Assembly: GCA_910586855.1 (NCBI GenBank)
Contig: CAJUJH010000004.1
Location: 62,001 to 126,000 of the forward strand
Origin: Candidatus Gastranaerophilales bacterium
GTDB lineage: Bacteria; Cyanobacteriota; Vampirovibrionia; Gastranaerophilales; Gastranaerophilaceae
Direction of reading: 5' to 3'
DNA: 64,000 nt
Numbering within the stretch: the stretch's first letter is position 1; each line of letters opens with the position of its first letter. The translations under genes and the position numbers were made by a program. Shown here piece by piece: positions 54,038-62,796 of the stretch. The notes under the pieces were generated by a model. That model ran no database searches. It was not told the origin of the DNA and saw nothing but the letters and a program-made list of their open reading frames with translations.

Positions 54038-54459
54038 AAGCCATGCAGTGTAAGGGTTTTAAAATTAATACTTTTGGGCTAATTCCTTTGGGCGATAAAA
54101 GCATGTTTAATATAGTTTAAGATAATAATGTGAGTTCTGCAAAACCACCTGCCATCTTAATTCGGGGTTGCGATATTAAAAATTTTGGGCGGGATAAAAA
54201 AGATTTTGGGGGGCTCACATTTTTTATTGGAATTTTTTTATAAAAAATATAAAATTACCGCATTTTTGTAAATTTTGATTTGCTGAATTTTTGTTATATA
54301 TGGCTGAAAATGACTAATAGTCTTAAAAAATTTATGAATTGTTAAAAAATGTAACAGATTTTTGTAAAACCATAAAGTTCAATTAAAAAACAACCGATAG
54401 CTAAAATGTAAGGAACAATAAAGAATTTTAAAGAACTTAAAAACAAGGAGATGTTAGCT
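54038..54459 (+). other. Long non-coding gap with possible structured RNA or terminator
   Basis: About 420 bp without a gene. At 54127-54134 and 54214-54221, AATGTGAG and CTCACATT can pair around an 80-base interior, and the right arm runs into TTTTTT (to about 54226), so a structured RNA or an extended terminator of tcdA is possible. G-rich patches (GGGCGGG, GGGGGG) near 54187 and 54208 are unusual for this DNA. The rest, to 54444, is plain AT-rich leader of the next gene. Confidence 0.4.
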
Positions 54460-54828
54460 ATGGATAACAAAATTAATTTAAATTTTTATGGTTTAAATTA
54501 CCAGAAAGCAGTTGAAGAAAAGAAAAAAAATGAAGTAAAGGAAGAAGAAAAACCTGTTGTACAGCCTGAAACAAAAAATGTTGATGCAAAGGAAGTTTTA
54601 GATGCAATGGCATTAACAGGGGCTCAAAACATTGCATTTGCAGGTTTAAATACAATTAATCCTAAAAATTATCTTGATGATGCTTCAATTTCAAGGATTC
54701 AAGGCTCAATGCCTGTGTTTGAAAAAGCAGTAGAAAATTATTTAAATATAATAGAAGCAGAATTTCCAAATCTATCAGATGCCCAAAAGCAGGAACTTGC
54801 TTATCAGGCGGTTTTAAAAGGTATGTAA
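54460..54828 (+). CDS. Short protein with FYG/FKG-like N-terminus
   Basis: A 122-residue protein starting at ATG 54460. AAGGAG at 54445-54450 touches the in-frame ATG 54451, so the second ATG, nine bases on, is the better start. N-terminus M-D-N-K-I-N-L-N-F-Y-G-L-N-Y resembles the FKG pattern with Tyr in place of Lys. A lysine/glutamate-rich stretch follows (residues 16-40), then a helical domain with ALTGAQNIAFAGLNTINPKN. Monocistronic with a 3' terminator at 54968. Unknown function. Confidence 0.65.
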   Translation: MDNKINLNFYGLNYQKAVEEKKKNEVKEEEKPVVQPETKNVDAKEVLDAMALTGAQNIAFAGLNTINPKNYLDDASISRIQGSMPVFEKAVENYLNIIEAEFPNLSDAQKQELAYQAVLKGM

Positions 54829-54967
54829 AAATTAAATTAAAAACCGGCGGCAGTTTATAAAAAGAGTTTAACAAAAATGACATAAAGTCCAAAGAAGGTC
54901 AATTTAATACGACCTTCAAGCCAAATTTCTCCTCTCTCCTATATCTCCATAGTTCTTTAAAAGTTTT

Positions 54968-55002
54968 CCCTTTGTGTTTATTATGAGCACAAAGGGTTTT
55001 TT
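54968..55002 (+). terminator. Intrinsic terminator before dnaJ
   Basis: A 9-bp stem, CCCTTTGTG (54968-54976) with CACAAAGGG (54988-54996), is followed by TTTTTTT. A second small hairpin (GAAGGTC/GACCTTC) lies at about 54893-54916. Confidence 0.85.
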
Positions 55003-55029
55003 TATGTGTTAAAATAGGTTAGCAGCATT

Positions 55030-56088
55030 ATGAACAATAAAAATTTATATGAAATATTAGGTTTGGATTCTGATTCAACAAAAGAGGAAATAAAAATAGC
55101 CTATAGAAAACTTGTCAGAATTTATCATCCGGATGTAAATAAAACAAAAGAGGCGGAAAATTATTTTAAATTATTGAATAATGCCGCCGAGACCTTGCTT
55201 GATGACACAAAGAGACTCCAATATGACACATTGGCGGGCGTTTTGAGGAATAAAAAAGATTATGTTGAAAAAGGGGCGTCATCAAAAGAAGAAACTTTAA
55301 GAAATGCGGAAGAAAATTTTAATGATATTATAGCTAAAACCGTGCCGGAGAAAGAGTTTTGCACTAATAAAACGGATGAGACCACTAAAAATAAAAGTTT
55401 TTTCAATAGTAACAATACTAAAAACCGGAATAAAAAAGAATCTTACGTGCATGCAAACCCCAAAAGCCAGCCGCAGAGCCCGAAAATAGATGGCAAAGAT
55501 ATTGAAACAGTTGTAACCATATCAAAAAGTGAACAAAAACAAGGAACAATAAGAAAAATCAATGTTCTTCATACCGATAAATGCCCAAAATGCACGGGTG
55601 CCAAATATATCAACGGAACCATATGTGCTCTTTGCCGCGGTGCAGGCGAAAAATCAGAACATAAAATAATGAACGTTAAAATTCCTGCGGGAATTAAAAA
55701 CGGAACAAAAATGAAAATTAAAAATGAAGGTGAATATGGAAAATTTGGAGGCAAAAACGGCGACCTTTATCTTTTAATTGAAATTGAAAAAGAAATTATA
55801 AAAAAATTTGAGGATGGCAAGATTGTAATTGAAGTGCCAATATCCCCTTGGCAAGCGGTTTTAGGGGGGCAGATAACTATTCCTGTTGATAACAAAAATA
55901 TTTCTTTAACAATTCCGCCTTTGACAAAATCAATGACAAGATTTAAACTTAAAAAAGAAGATGATAAATTGTCGCCATTAGGCCTAAATGCAGAGTACAC
56001 GGTAATTACCAGGATTGATATTAAAGAAGATTTTGATAAAAAAGAAATAGAATTGTACAAAAAATTAAGAGATATAGATTTAAGTTAA
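55030..56088 (+). CDS. DnaJ-family co-chaperone with shortened zinc domain
   Basis: A 352-residue J-protein. The J domain has HPD at residues 33-35 (IYHPDVNKTK). A poorly conserved linker (75-165) replaces the usual G/F region. Only one zinc-binding pair is present (CPKCTGAKYING and CALCRGAGEKS, about 182-204), half that of classic DnaJ. The C-terminal substrate-binding domains have NVKIPAGIKNGTKMKIKNEG. It stimulates DnaK ATPase. It is a type I variant between DnaJ and CbpA; the main dnaJ may lie elsewhere. The next gene, queE, starts 41 bp on. Confidence 0.85.
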   Translation: MNNKNLYEILGLDSDSTKEEIKIAYRKLVRIYHPDVNKTKEAENYFKLLNNAAETLLDDTKRLQYDTLAGVLRNKKDYVEKGASSKEETLRNAEENFNDIIAKTVPEKEFCTNKTDETTKNKSFFNSNNTKNRNKKESYVHANPKSQPQSPKIDGKDIETVVTISKSEQKQGTIRKINVLHTDKCPKCTGAKYINGTICALCRGAGEKSEHKIMNVKIPAGIKNGTKMKIKNEGEYGKFGGKNGDLYLLIEIEKEIIKKFEDGKIVIEVPISPWQAVLGGQITIPVDNKNISLTIPPLTKSMTRFKLKKEDDKLSPLGLNAEYTVITRIDIKEDFDKKEIELYKKLRDIDLS

Positions 56089-56129
56089 AATAGCTGAAAA
56101 TTAGATAGATAAAGGATTTTAGGGAAAAA

Positions 56130-56798
56130 TTGGAAAAAAGTTGCAAAATTTGTGAAATTTTTGAATCTATACAGGGAGAAGGAATTTTTGTCGGGCAAAA
56201 GCACCTGTTTATAAGGCTTCTAGGGTGTAATCTGAATTGTAAATACTGTGATACCAATAATTTTAGCGAAAAAAAGGCAATAATTTTAACAAAGTCAGCT
56301 CTGTATGAAGAAATTAAACATTATGGGGCTCAAGTTATCAGTTTTACAGGCGGGGAGCCTCTTTTGCAGTCTGAATTTTTAAGAGATTTTTTAGCAGAGT
56401 ATAAAAGTTCTCTTAAAAAAACAATATATCTGGAAACCAATGGCAGCTTGCCATACAGGCTTAGAGAGATTATTGATTATATTGATATTGTTTCAATGGA
56501 TATTAAGCTGGAATCTGCCACAGGAGAAAAAAATGATTTTTCATTAAGCGATGAATTTCTGCTTGTAGCAAGGGATTCTAATGTTTTTGCAAAAGTTGTT
56601 TTTGATGAAAATATTACTGAAAAAGAGATATTAGAGCTTGCAAATCTTGGTTTAAAGCATGGAATTGAAATTATTTTGCAGCCTAAAATGCCTATGAGCA
56701 AAAATCTGGATGCTGCTGGAATTTTCCAGAAACTATACAACAAATATTCAAGAATAAGGCTGATTCCACAGGTTCATAAATACCTAAACCTGCCGTAG
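56130..56798 (+). CDS. queE: 7-carboxy-7-deazaguanine synthase
   Basis: A 222-residue radical SAM enzyme that makes the deazaguanine ring in queuosine synthesis. The cluster motif CNLNCKYC (C33, C37, C40) and SIQGEGIFVGQKHLFIRLLG are hallmark features. ITFTGGEPLLQS-type sequence (FTGGEPLLQ) contacts SAM. TTG start at 56130 preceded by AGGG. No other que genes are adjacent. Confidence 0.93.
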   Translation: MEKSCKICEIFESIQGEGIFVGQKHLFIRLLGCNLNCKYCDTNNFSEKKAIILTKSALYEEIKHYGAQVISFTGGEPLLQSEFLRDFLAEYKSSLKKTIYLETNGSLPYRLREIIDYIDIVSMDIKLESATGEKNDFSLSDEFLLVARDSNVFAKVVFDENITEKEILELANLGLKHGIEIILQPKMPMSKNLDAAGIFQKLYNKYSRIRLIPQVHKYLNLP

Positions 56799-56855
56799 AT
56801 GCCGATTTATTGTGATAATTTTGGGTCTAACTTGCATATAAATGGAAGGTATAAA

Positions 56856-57148
56856 ATGGAAATGTATAATCCTCCCCATCCCGGTGAAATACTTTTAGAA
56901 GGCTGGATAAAGCCTTTAGGGTTTAGTGTTTCAAAATTTGTTCTAAAATAGGTACTAGCCGCAAGAATTTATCTGAGAATATAAATGGTAAAACCGGTAT
57001 AAGCCCCGAAATGGCATTGAAAATAGAAAAAGCACTGAAATCCCGCGCAGGTTTTTGGCTTGATTTACAGCAAGAATACGACTTTTGGCATGCCAGGCAG
57101 TGCGTAAAACTTGATAATGTTGAAGTTATAAACTGGCAGGCGGTGTAG
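56856..57148 (+). pseudogene. Frameshifted HigA-type antitoxin
   Basis: Frame one reads M-E-M-Y-N-P-P-H-P-G-E-I-L-L-E-G-W-I-K-P-L-G-F-S-V-S-K-F and then hits TAG at 56949. A second frame resumes at about 56948 with I-G-T-S-R-K-N-L-S-E-N-I-N-G-K-T-G and continues to a stop at 57146, including ISPEMALKIEKAL and AGFWLDLQQEYDFWHA, typical of HigA/VapI antitoxins. One frameshift near 56940-56950 breaks the gene. No higB toxin is upstream. Either a decayed relic or a sequencing error. Confidence 0.82.
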
Positions 57149-57267
57149 GCTTTTAGTATATTATTAAGAAATATTAACCTATGAAAATATAAGTTAATAT
57201 TAATGTTCAAAATAAATTATTACAGGTTTTATAGTTAATAAATTCAGATTAAATATGGGGTATATAA

Positions 57268-57852
57268 ATGCAAATTCAAGCTATAAAAAATATTTCATTT
57301 AAAGGAGCCGAAGCTCTCAATAGTGAAAAAAAGCTGACAAATAAGCAGCAAAATACAAAGCAGAATATTTATACTTTCGTAAGCAAGGGTATTGTTTACG
57401 AAACAAGGAAAATGTCTGAGGGTAGAGAGGAAAAAGACGGCAAATATAAATTGGCGGAATTAGGGACTTGTGTTCTTTCTATCGGTGCTATTGCAGCCAG
57501 CCTTATTAAGGATGCTAAAGCTGTAAAACTGGATAAAAAAGCAAAAAAATTGATGAAACAGTCTGCCTCAAGCGAAAAGGTAAATGAGCTGAAAGCGGCT
57601 TCAAAACAAAAAATCAAAGGAGCTAAAGGTGCTCTTATAACTGCTGCATTGTTGTTTGTTGCATCAAGACTTATACGTTCAGCCAATGTTTTTGATGCTA
57701 AAAAAACCATAAAAGAACGCGGCTTTATGACGGATGATGAATTAGAATTGAAGTTTCTTGCTAAAAAAGTAGAAAACCAAAATGATAAATATGTTGTTGA
57801 AAAACCGAAAGAAACAGCTGCGGCTGAAACAGAAGAGAATAATAAAGTTTAA
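57268..57852 (+). CDS. FKG-motif membrane-associated protein
   Basis: A 194-residue protein: M-Q-I-Q-A-I-K-N-I-S-F-K-G-A-E-A has F11-K12-G13. Two moderately hydrophobic segments are seen (GTCVLSIGAIAASLI near residue 70, GALITAALLFVASRLI near 120), separated by a lysine-rich helix. No classical signal peptide. It is followed by a strong terminator. The motif connects it with the genes at 50486 and 52775; function unknown. Confidence 0.7.
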   Translation: MQIQAIKNISFKGAEALNSEKKLTNKQQNTKQNIYTFVSKGIVYETRKMSEGREEKDGKYKLAELGTCVLSIGAIAASLIKDAKAVKLDKKAKKLMKQSASSEKVNELKAASKQKIKGAKGALITAALLFVASRLIRSANVFDAKKTIKERGFMTDDELELKFLAKKVENQNDKYVVEKPKETAAAETEENNKV

Positions 57853-57872
57853 TTAATAAACCAAAGAAAATA

Positions 57873-57904
57873 AAAGCCTGTCCAATAAAAGACAGGCTTT
57901 GTTT
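57873..57904 (+). terminator. Intrinsic terminator after the FKG gene
   Basis: A perfect 10-bp stem, AAAGCCTGTC with GACAGGCTTT (57873-57882 and 57891-57900), with an 8-base loop, followed by GTTTT. It separates the FKG gene from the convergent sigma factor. Confidence 0.85.
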
Positions 57905-57975
57905 TAAAAAAGATTACAAGTTAGTTGTTTTAAAAAGAAATTGTTTTATTGTTATTTATCTAAGAGTTTAAAGCT

Positions 57976-58932
57976 TTATGTTAAATAATGCTTTAATTCT
58001 GCTGTGTTTGGTGATTTTCTAAGTTTTTTCAATGCTTCTCCTTCAATTTGCCTTATTCTTTCTTTTGAAAATCCTAAAATTTTTCCTAATTCTTCAAGTG
58101 TTTTTGTTTTTCGTGCTTCAAGTCCGAAGCGGTTAATGATTATAAATCTTTCTTTTTCTGAAAGTATGTCTAAAGCTTTAATAATGTCTTTATTTAGAAA
58201 TTCCTTTTCTGTCTTGATATCGGGTAATTTTTTCATATCATCTTTGATATAATCTTCAAGACATAAATCCTGTGCTACAGGTGTATCAAGGCTTACCGGC
58301 TCTTTTATCATAGCTTTTTTAATCTGTTTTACTTTTTTGATATCTGTTTTCAGGTAATCCGCAAGTGCTTCATCATCAGGTTCGTGCCCTAAATCTACGC
58401 TTAATTTCACGATTGCACGCTTTAGCGTTCTTATTTTATCACTCATGTGCACGGGGATTCGTATGGTTCTTGAATTATTGGCTATAGCCCTTATGATGGT
58501 TTGTTTTATCCACCAGGTTGCATATGTTGAAAATTTAAATCCTTTTGTATAGTCAAACCTTTCTGCTGCTTTTATAAGCCCTAAAGAGCCTTCCTGCACA
58601 AGGTCCATAAATAAAATTCCCTGTCCTGTATATTTTTTTGCAATCGAAACTACAAGCCTTAAATTTGCCTGGATAAGTTTTTTTCTTGCAATTTTAGCTT
58701 CTTTTTTGCCGCCTTCTTTAATTGTTTTGCCAATAGTTGCTTCATTTGTTCTGTTTAAAAGTTTAATTTTGCCGATGTCCTTTAAATACATCTGTAGAAT
58801 TTCATCCTTATTTGCAATAGTATTAAAGGTTTTAATCTCTTCTTCCTCGGTATCTTCTTCAATAGGACAGCCTGTTTCTATAAAATCTTCCTGAAACTCA
58901 TATTCATCAAATTTACTTAATGAATTTCTCAT
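57976..58932 (-). CDS. RpoD-family sigma-70 factor
   Basis: A 318-residue sigma factor of group 1/2. Region 1.2 (DEILQMYLKDIGKI), region 2 (ANLRLVVSIAKKYTGQG, LVQEGSLGLIKAAERFD, KFSTYATWWIKQTIIRAI), region 3 and region 4 (LEELGKILGFSKERIRQIEG) are all present. Region 1.1 is short. The length and pattern fit cyanobacterial group 2 factors as well as a compact primary sigma. It probably directs the TTGACA/TATAAT-like promoters seen in this window. It is a single gene. Confidence 0.93.
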   Translation of the reverse strand: MRNSLSKFDEYEFQEDFIETGCPIEEDTEEEEIKTFNTIANKDEILQMYLKDIGKIKLLNRTNEATIGKTIKEGGKKEAKIARKKLIQANLRLVVSIAKKYTGQGILFMDLVQEGSLGLIKAAERFDYTKGFKFSTYATWWIKQTIIRAIANNSRTIRIPVHMSDKIRTLKRAIVKLSVDLGHEPDDEALADYLKTDIKKVKQIKKAMIKEPVSLDTPVAQDLCLEDYIKDDMKKLPDIKTEKEFLNKDIIKALDILSEKERFIIINRFGLEARKTKTLEELGKILGFSKERIRQIEGEALKKLRKSPNTAELKHYLT

Positions 58933-59023
58933 ACAAAAACTCCTTCTTAACCCTTCCTTATCATCCTTAAAAACTACTCTTTAAAATTCTTGTAATTTGT
59001 TTGACGTTTAAAATCAAATTATG

Positions 59024-59052
59024 TTTCCAATATTTAAAACTTAATGTATAAT
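59024..59052 (+). promoter_or_regulatory. Promoter of the metallophosphatase-like gene
   Basis: TTTCCA (59024-59029), a spacer of 17 bp and a perfect TATAAT (59047-59052). The -10 box lies over the upstream in-frame ATG at 59044, which therefore cannot be the start; transcription would begin near 59059. Confidence 0.7.
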
Positions 59053-59085
59053 AGGTCTATCCTAAAGTCTGTTGGGGGGTCTGCT

Positions 59086-59928
59086 ATGGGGCTTGTTAGA
59101 AAAGTTTTAATAAAAAATAAGGTCGAATATTTCAAGGTTCTTTTTGCTTTTTTGTTTATCTTATTGTTTCAAAATACGGCAAATTCAAGCGAGATAACTT
59201 TTGCAGCTATCTCTGATTCTTGTATTAAATCAGATAAAGTAGATAATTCTATGACACCTTCCATTCAAAAGCTTTTAAGGGCAAGGGGGGATATTAATAA
59301 TTCAGGAAGCGATTTTGTTCTTTTTTTAGGAAATAATATTTCAGGCGCCGATAAGTATAATCTTGTAATGTTTGCAAAAATAATAAAAAAGATTCAAAAA
59401 CCTGTTTATACTGCCATTGGGAATAAGGATGTTCAAAAAACAAAACATCTTGACAAAACTGAATATTACAAGCTTTTAAACAGATTTTCCAAAAATAAAG
59501 TATCGAAAGTGCCTTCAATTAAGCATATTAGCGGATATATTTTCATTTTTATGGACGGCACAAATGAAATGGTGTCTTTACCAAGAGGGTATTATAAAGA
59601 CAGGGAATTAATTATTTTGGAAAAATATTTAAATAAATATAAAAATAAGGATGTAATAATAGTGCAGCATTATCCTTTGATTGGCATTGAAGACAATCTG
59701 AAGGCTACATACAATGCTGAACCTTATAAATTGTTAATTGCAAAGCATAAAAATATTAAAGCAATTATTTCAGGACATGATAATAAAGATTTTGAAATTG
59801 AGGATGAAAACGGAATCAAACATATTAATATTCCCTCTTTAAGCGAGGGAGCTGAATATAAGGTGATAACCATAAATACGGATGGTGATAAAACATCTGT
59901 AAGGTCTAAAATTATAAGCGTAGAATAA
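59086..59928 (+). CDS. Degenerate calcineurin-like metallophosphatase
   Basis: A 280-residue protein from ATG 59086, preceded by GGGGGG and inside the transcript. An N-terminal hydrophobic segment and N-S-S-E suggest export or membrane anchoring. The metallophosphatase fold is readable, but several metal sites are changed: motif I is ISDSC rather than DxH, motif II is LGNNIS rather than GDxx, motif III is GNKD rather than GNH(D/E), and motif V is GHDN rather than GHxH; QHYP keeps one His. It is probably not an active phosphatase. It is followed 13 bp on by an ArnT-like glycosyltransferase, so the two may work together. Confidence 0.7.
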   Translation: MGLVRKVLIKNKVEYFKVLFAFLFILLFQNTANSSEITFAAISDSCIKSDKVDNSMTPSIQKLLRARGDINNSGSDFVLFLGNNISGADKYNLVMFAKIIKKIQKPVYTAIGNKDVQKTKHLDKTEYYKLLNRFSKNKVSKVPSIKHISGYIFIFMDGTNEMVSLPRGYYKDRELIILEKYLNKYKNKDVIIVQHYPLIGIEDNLKATYNAEPYKLLIAKHKNIKAIISGHDNKDFEIEDENGIKHINIPSLSEGAEYKVITINTDGDKTSVRSKIISVE

Positions 59929-59941
59929 GGAGAAAATAAGC

Positions 59942-61678
59942 ATGAATCAAGGCTTTCAGGATTTTATAAAAAATGCCAAAGATTTTATCTCAAGGCATGC
60001 AAATATTTTTTGTATTTTGTCTCTTATTTTATTTTCTTATTTGTTTTTATTCTTGAATTTAGGCGCATACAGGCTTATAGATATTGATGAAACAAGGTAT
60101 GTAAATATTGCGGGCAAAATGTTTTTAAATGGTGATTTTATAACGCCATATCTTAATTTTGAACCGTTTTTAGAAAAACCGCCTCTTTTTTATTGGCTGA
60201 TTGTTTTACTGTATAAATTAACGGGTTCAACAAGCGAGTTTATATCAAGGTTTCCAACAGCACTATCTTGTACGGTTATGATTTTTGCAACATATTTCTT
60301 TGGTAAAAAAGCAGTAGGGTCAAAGATTTTTGGACTTGTCAGCGCATTTATTTTATTATCTTCAATCTGGATTGTCTTATTTTCTCATATTGCAATTCTT
60401 GATATGGGTTTTACGGCACTTTGCACACTTTCTATATATTCTGCCATAATAACATTATTTGATGTAAAAGAAGAGAATAAGAAATATTTTTGGTATCTTG
60501 CCTACTTTTTTATGGGCTTAAGTGTCCTTCAAAAAGGGCTTATAGGTATTATTATTCCTATAATGGTTACAGCGCTTACATTTCTTGCTTTTCGCAGAGG
60601 AAAAGAATTATTTAAACCTTCATTTATAATCCCTGGCGTAATAATATTTTTAATTGTTGCTCTTCCTTGGCATATTGCAGCATACATTGCAAACGGGGAT
60701 ATATTTATTCAAGATTATTTTGTAAAGCATCATTTTGCAAGATTTTTAAATTCTTCTTTAGGTATAAACAGAAAACAGCCGTTTTTATTTTATATCCCGG
60801 TTTTATTGATTGCTTTTATTCCTTGGGTTTTCAGTTTTATTTCAGTTTTAATCAGAGGTGTGAAAGCTTTAATAAAGGATTTTAGGGCAACTAAATCTTT
60901 TAAACAGATTTTATCCAATGATACAAATGACAGGAAGTTGATTGTTTTTGCAAGTATTTACTTTTTATCAATCCTGTTATTTTTCAGCGTGTCTTCAACC
61001 AAGCTCCCGACTTACATTTTGCCTTTATTCCCTGCAGTTTCACTTATTACGGGATATTACTGGTGGGGTTATATTGCAGATAATAAATTTGAAAAAGGTA
61101 TTAAAATTTCAACCGTAGTTAGTTCCATATTTTTTATTTTGCTTGGAATTTGCGGAACTGTAATGTTGAATTTCACACCTGAAAACAGTTTAATTTATGT
61201 GCAAAATGCTGATAGTTTTAGAATCTTAATGTCATCCTGGCTTATTGTCATCTCTTTAATTACAATTCTTTGTATAATTTCAAAAAACAGGTCATTGCTA
61301 TTTATTGCAAACGTTATTTTGATGCTTGGTGTAACAATTATTACAAGCGGGAAAATCTTTAATTATGTTACAACATTCGGGCAGACAGAATTGGAAAATT
61401 ATGCTGACAGAGCGCAAATGGTATCTGATTCCAAGCTTGTAGCATTTGGCACCGGAAAAAAATATAGTATTTTAAATAAATATAATGGTAAAGTATATTA
61501 CATTACAAATATTAATAATAACGGATTTAACGAATTAAATAATTTGATTAAAGAGGCTAAAAAGCAAGGTGCGCCAGTTTATTTAATAATAAAGAAAAAG
61601 AAGAAATACCCGTCTGAGATTATGGATAAGTTTAAAAAGCTTGAAGATGGAACTAAATACGATTTGTATATAAAATAA
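59942..61678 (+). CDS. ArnT-like membrane glycosyltransferase (PMT family)
   Basis: A 578-residue polytopic GT83-like enzyme. The catalytic DE-containing loop is YRLIDIDETRYVNIAGKM (about 43-60), followed by EKPPLFYWLIVLLYKLTG, and about 12 membrane helices run to residue 460. A soluble C-terminal domain follows. It transfers a sugar from a polyprenyl-phosphate carrier to a lipid or glycan on the outer face, as ArnT does for lipid A. A good AAGGAG precedes the start. Likely in one operon with the metallophosphatase-like gene. Confidence 0.87.
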   Translation: MNQGFQDFIKNAKDFISRHANIFCILSLILFSYLFLFLNLGAYRLIDIDETRYVNIAGKMFLNGDFITPYLNFEPFLEKPPLFYWLIVLLYKLTGSTSEFISRFPTALSCTVMIFATYFFGKKAVGSKIFGLVSAFILLSSIWIVLFSHIAILDMGFTALCTLSIYSAIITLFDVKEENKKYFWYLAYFFMGLSVLQKGLIGIIIPIMVTALTFLAFRRGKELFKPSFIIPGVIIFLIVALPWHIAAYIANGDIFIQDYFVKHHFARFLNSSLGINRKQPFLFYIPVLLIAFIPWVFSFISVLIRGVKALIKDFRATKSFKQILSNDTNDRKLIVFASIYFLSILLFFSVSSTKLPTYILPLFPAVSLITGYYWWGYIADNKFEKGIKISTVVSSIFFILLGICGTVMLNFTPENSLIYVQNADSFRILMSSWLIVISLITILCIISKNRSLLFIANVILMLGVTIITSGKIFNYVTTFGQTELENYADRAQMVSDSKLVAFGTGKKYSILNKYNGKVYYITNINNNGFNELNNLIKEAKKQGAPVYLIIKKKKKYPSEIMDKFKKLEDGTKYDLYIK

Positions 61679-61695
61679 AATTTAAATAAATATTT

Positions 61696-61727
61696 TAAAC
61701 CCGCATTTATTATAGAATGCGGGTTTA
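61696..61727. terminator. Bidirectional terminator
   Basis: A perfect 12-bp stem, TAAACCCGCATT (61696-61707) with AATGCGGGTTTA (61716-61727), loop 8. It serves the ArnT-like gene and, on the other strand, overlaps the stop codon of the convergent DUF486 gene. Confidence 0.85.
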
Positions 61728-62066
61728 CCATTTTTTAAATATGAAAAATACGGCAAGGATTATAAAAATAAAGCCGATTAAATAATTCCACTTCAGCCCT
61801 TCTTTTAGATAAAGTGCTGAGAATACCACAAAAACAGAAAGAGTTATAACCTCCTGAATCGTTTTTAATTGATAAGCATTATAAACCTCGTAGCCTATTC
61901 TATTTGCAGGGACTTGAAAGCAATATTCAAAAAATGCTATGCCCCAGCTTATTAAAATAACAGCAATTAAAGCGCTTGATTTAAACTTTAAATGCCCGTA
62001 CCAGGCAAATGTCATAAAGATATTTGAAATGAGTAATAATATAACAGGTAAAATTATTTTAAGCAT
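61725..62066 (-). CDS. DUF486/DMT-family small membrane protein
   Basis: A 113-residue protein with four membrane helices. The segment ISWGIAFFEYCFQVPANRIG is the DUF486 signature, and the C-terminal helix WNYLIGFIFIILAVFFIF follows. Relatives are thought to be small drug/metabolite-type transporters, but the substrate is unknown. Monocistronic; divergent from ferritin. Confidence 0.88.
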   Translation of the reverse strand: MLKIILPVILLLISNIFMTFAWYGHLKFKSSALIAVILISWGIAFFEYCFQVPANRIGYEVYNAYQLKTIQEVITLSVFVVFSALYLKEGLKWNYLIGFIFIILAVFFIFKKW

Positions 62067-62142
62067 AAAATTATTTTAAACCAAAATTTTTGTAAAGTGA
62101 TATAATTTGAATAATAAATAGAAGAATTGGGGGTAAATTAAG

Positions 62143-62652
62143 ATGATTAACGAAAGAATGAATGCAGCATTAAACGAACAGGTTAATGCAGAATTATACT
62201 CAGCATATCTATACCTTTCTATGCAGGCATATTTTCAAAAAATGAACCTAAAAGGTTTTGTTAACTGGATGAATGTTCAGGTGCAGGAAGAAATGGCGCA
62301 TGCAAGAGGATTATATGATTATATTCAAGAACGCGGCGGAGAGATTGTTCTTGAGGCTATTGCAAAGCCTGATTTAAAATGGAACTCGCCATTGCAGGTA
62401 TTTGAAGATGTACTAAAGCATGAACAATTGGTAACTTCAAAAATAAATAACCTTGCAGATATCGCAGATGAAACAAAAGACAGAGCTGCAGGGCTTTTCC
62501 TTCAATGGTATATTAAGGAACAGGTTGAAGAAGAAGCAAGTGTTTCAGATGTTTTAGATACTCTAAAACTTATAAAATCAGATTCAAATGCTCTTTTAGC
62601 ATTAGATAGAGAACTTCAAGCAAGAGTATTTAATCCTCCTGTAATTGGTTAA
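62143..62652 (+). CDS. ftnA: Bacterial ferritin
   Basis: A 169-residue non-haem ferritin. The ferroxidase residues are visible: E17 in NEQVNAELYSAY, E49/E50 and H53 in VQVQEEMAHARG, and further Glu/Gln residues in the 94-130 helices. It oxidises Fe2+ and stores Fe3+ in a 24-mer. GGGGG lies upstream. It has its own terminator at 62680 and is thus monocistronic. Confidence 0.95.
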   Translation: MINERMNAALNEQVNAELYSAYLYLSMQAYFQKMNLKGFVNWMNVQVQEEMAHARGLYDYIQERGGEIVLEAIAKPDLKWNSPLQVFEDVLKHEQLVTSKINNLADIADETKDRAAGLFLQWYIKEQVEEEASVSDVLDTLKLIKSDSNALLALDRELQARVFNPPVIG

Positions 62653-62679
62653 ATAAAAATATGTGCATAAAATAAAGTC

Positions 62680-62707
62680 AAAGGATATGAAAATTCATAT
62701 CCTTTTT
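62680..62707 (+). terminator. Intrinsic terminator of ferritin
   Basis: A 12-bp stem, AAAGGATATGAA with TTCATATCCTTT (62680-62691 and 62694-62705), followed by T's. Confidence 0.85.
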
Positions 62708-62796
62708 GGTTCTACAGGACTGTTTTTAATAAAAAAGTTAGGATAATGGCAGAATTGATGATAGTATAGTTATTATTAACTTTTAAGGATGTTTTG

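Noticed and set aside
59044..59085. Upstream start of the metallophosphatase-like gene
   Set aside because: The ATG at 59044 overlaps the -10 box and would lie before the transcription start; ATG 59086 has a purine-rich site in front.
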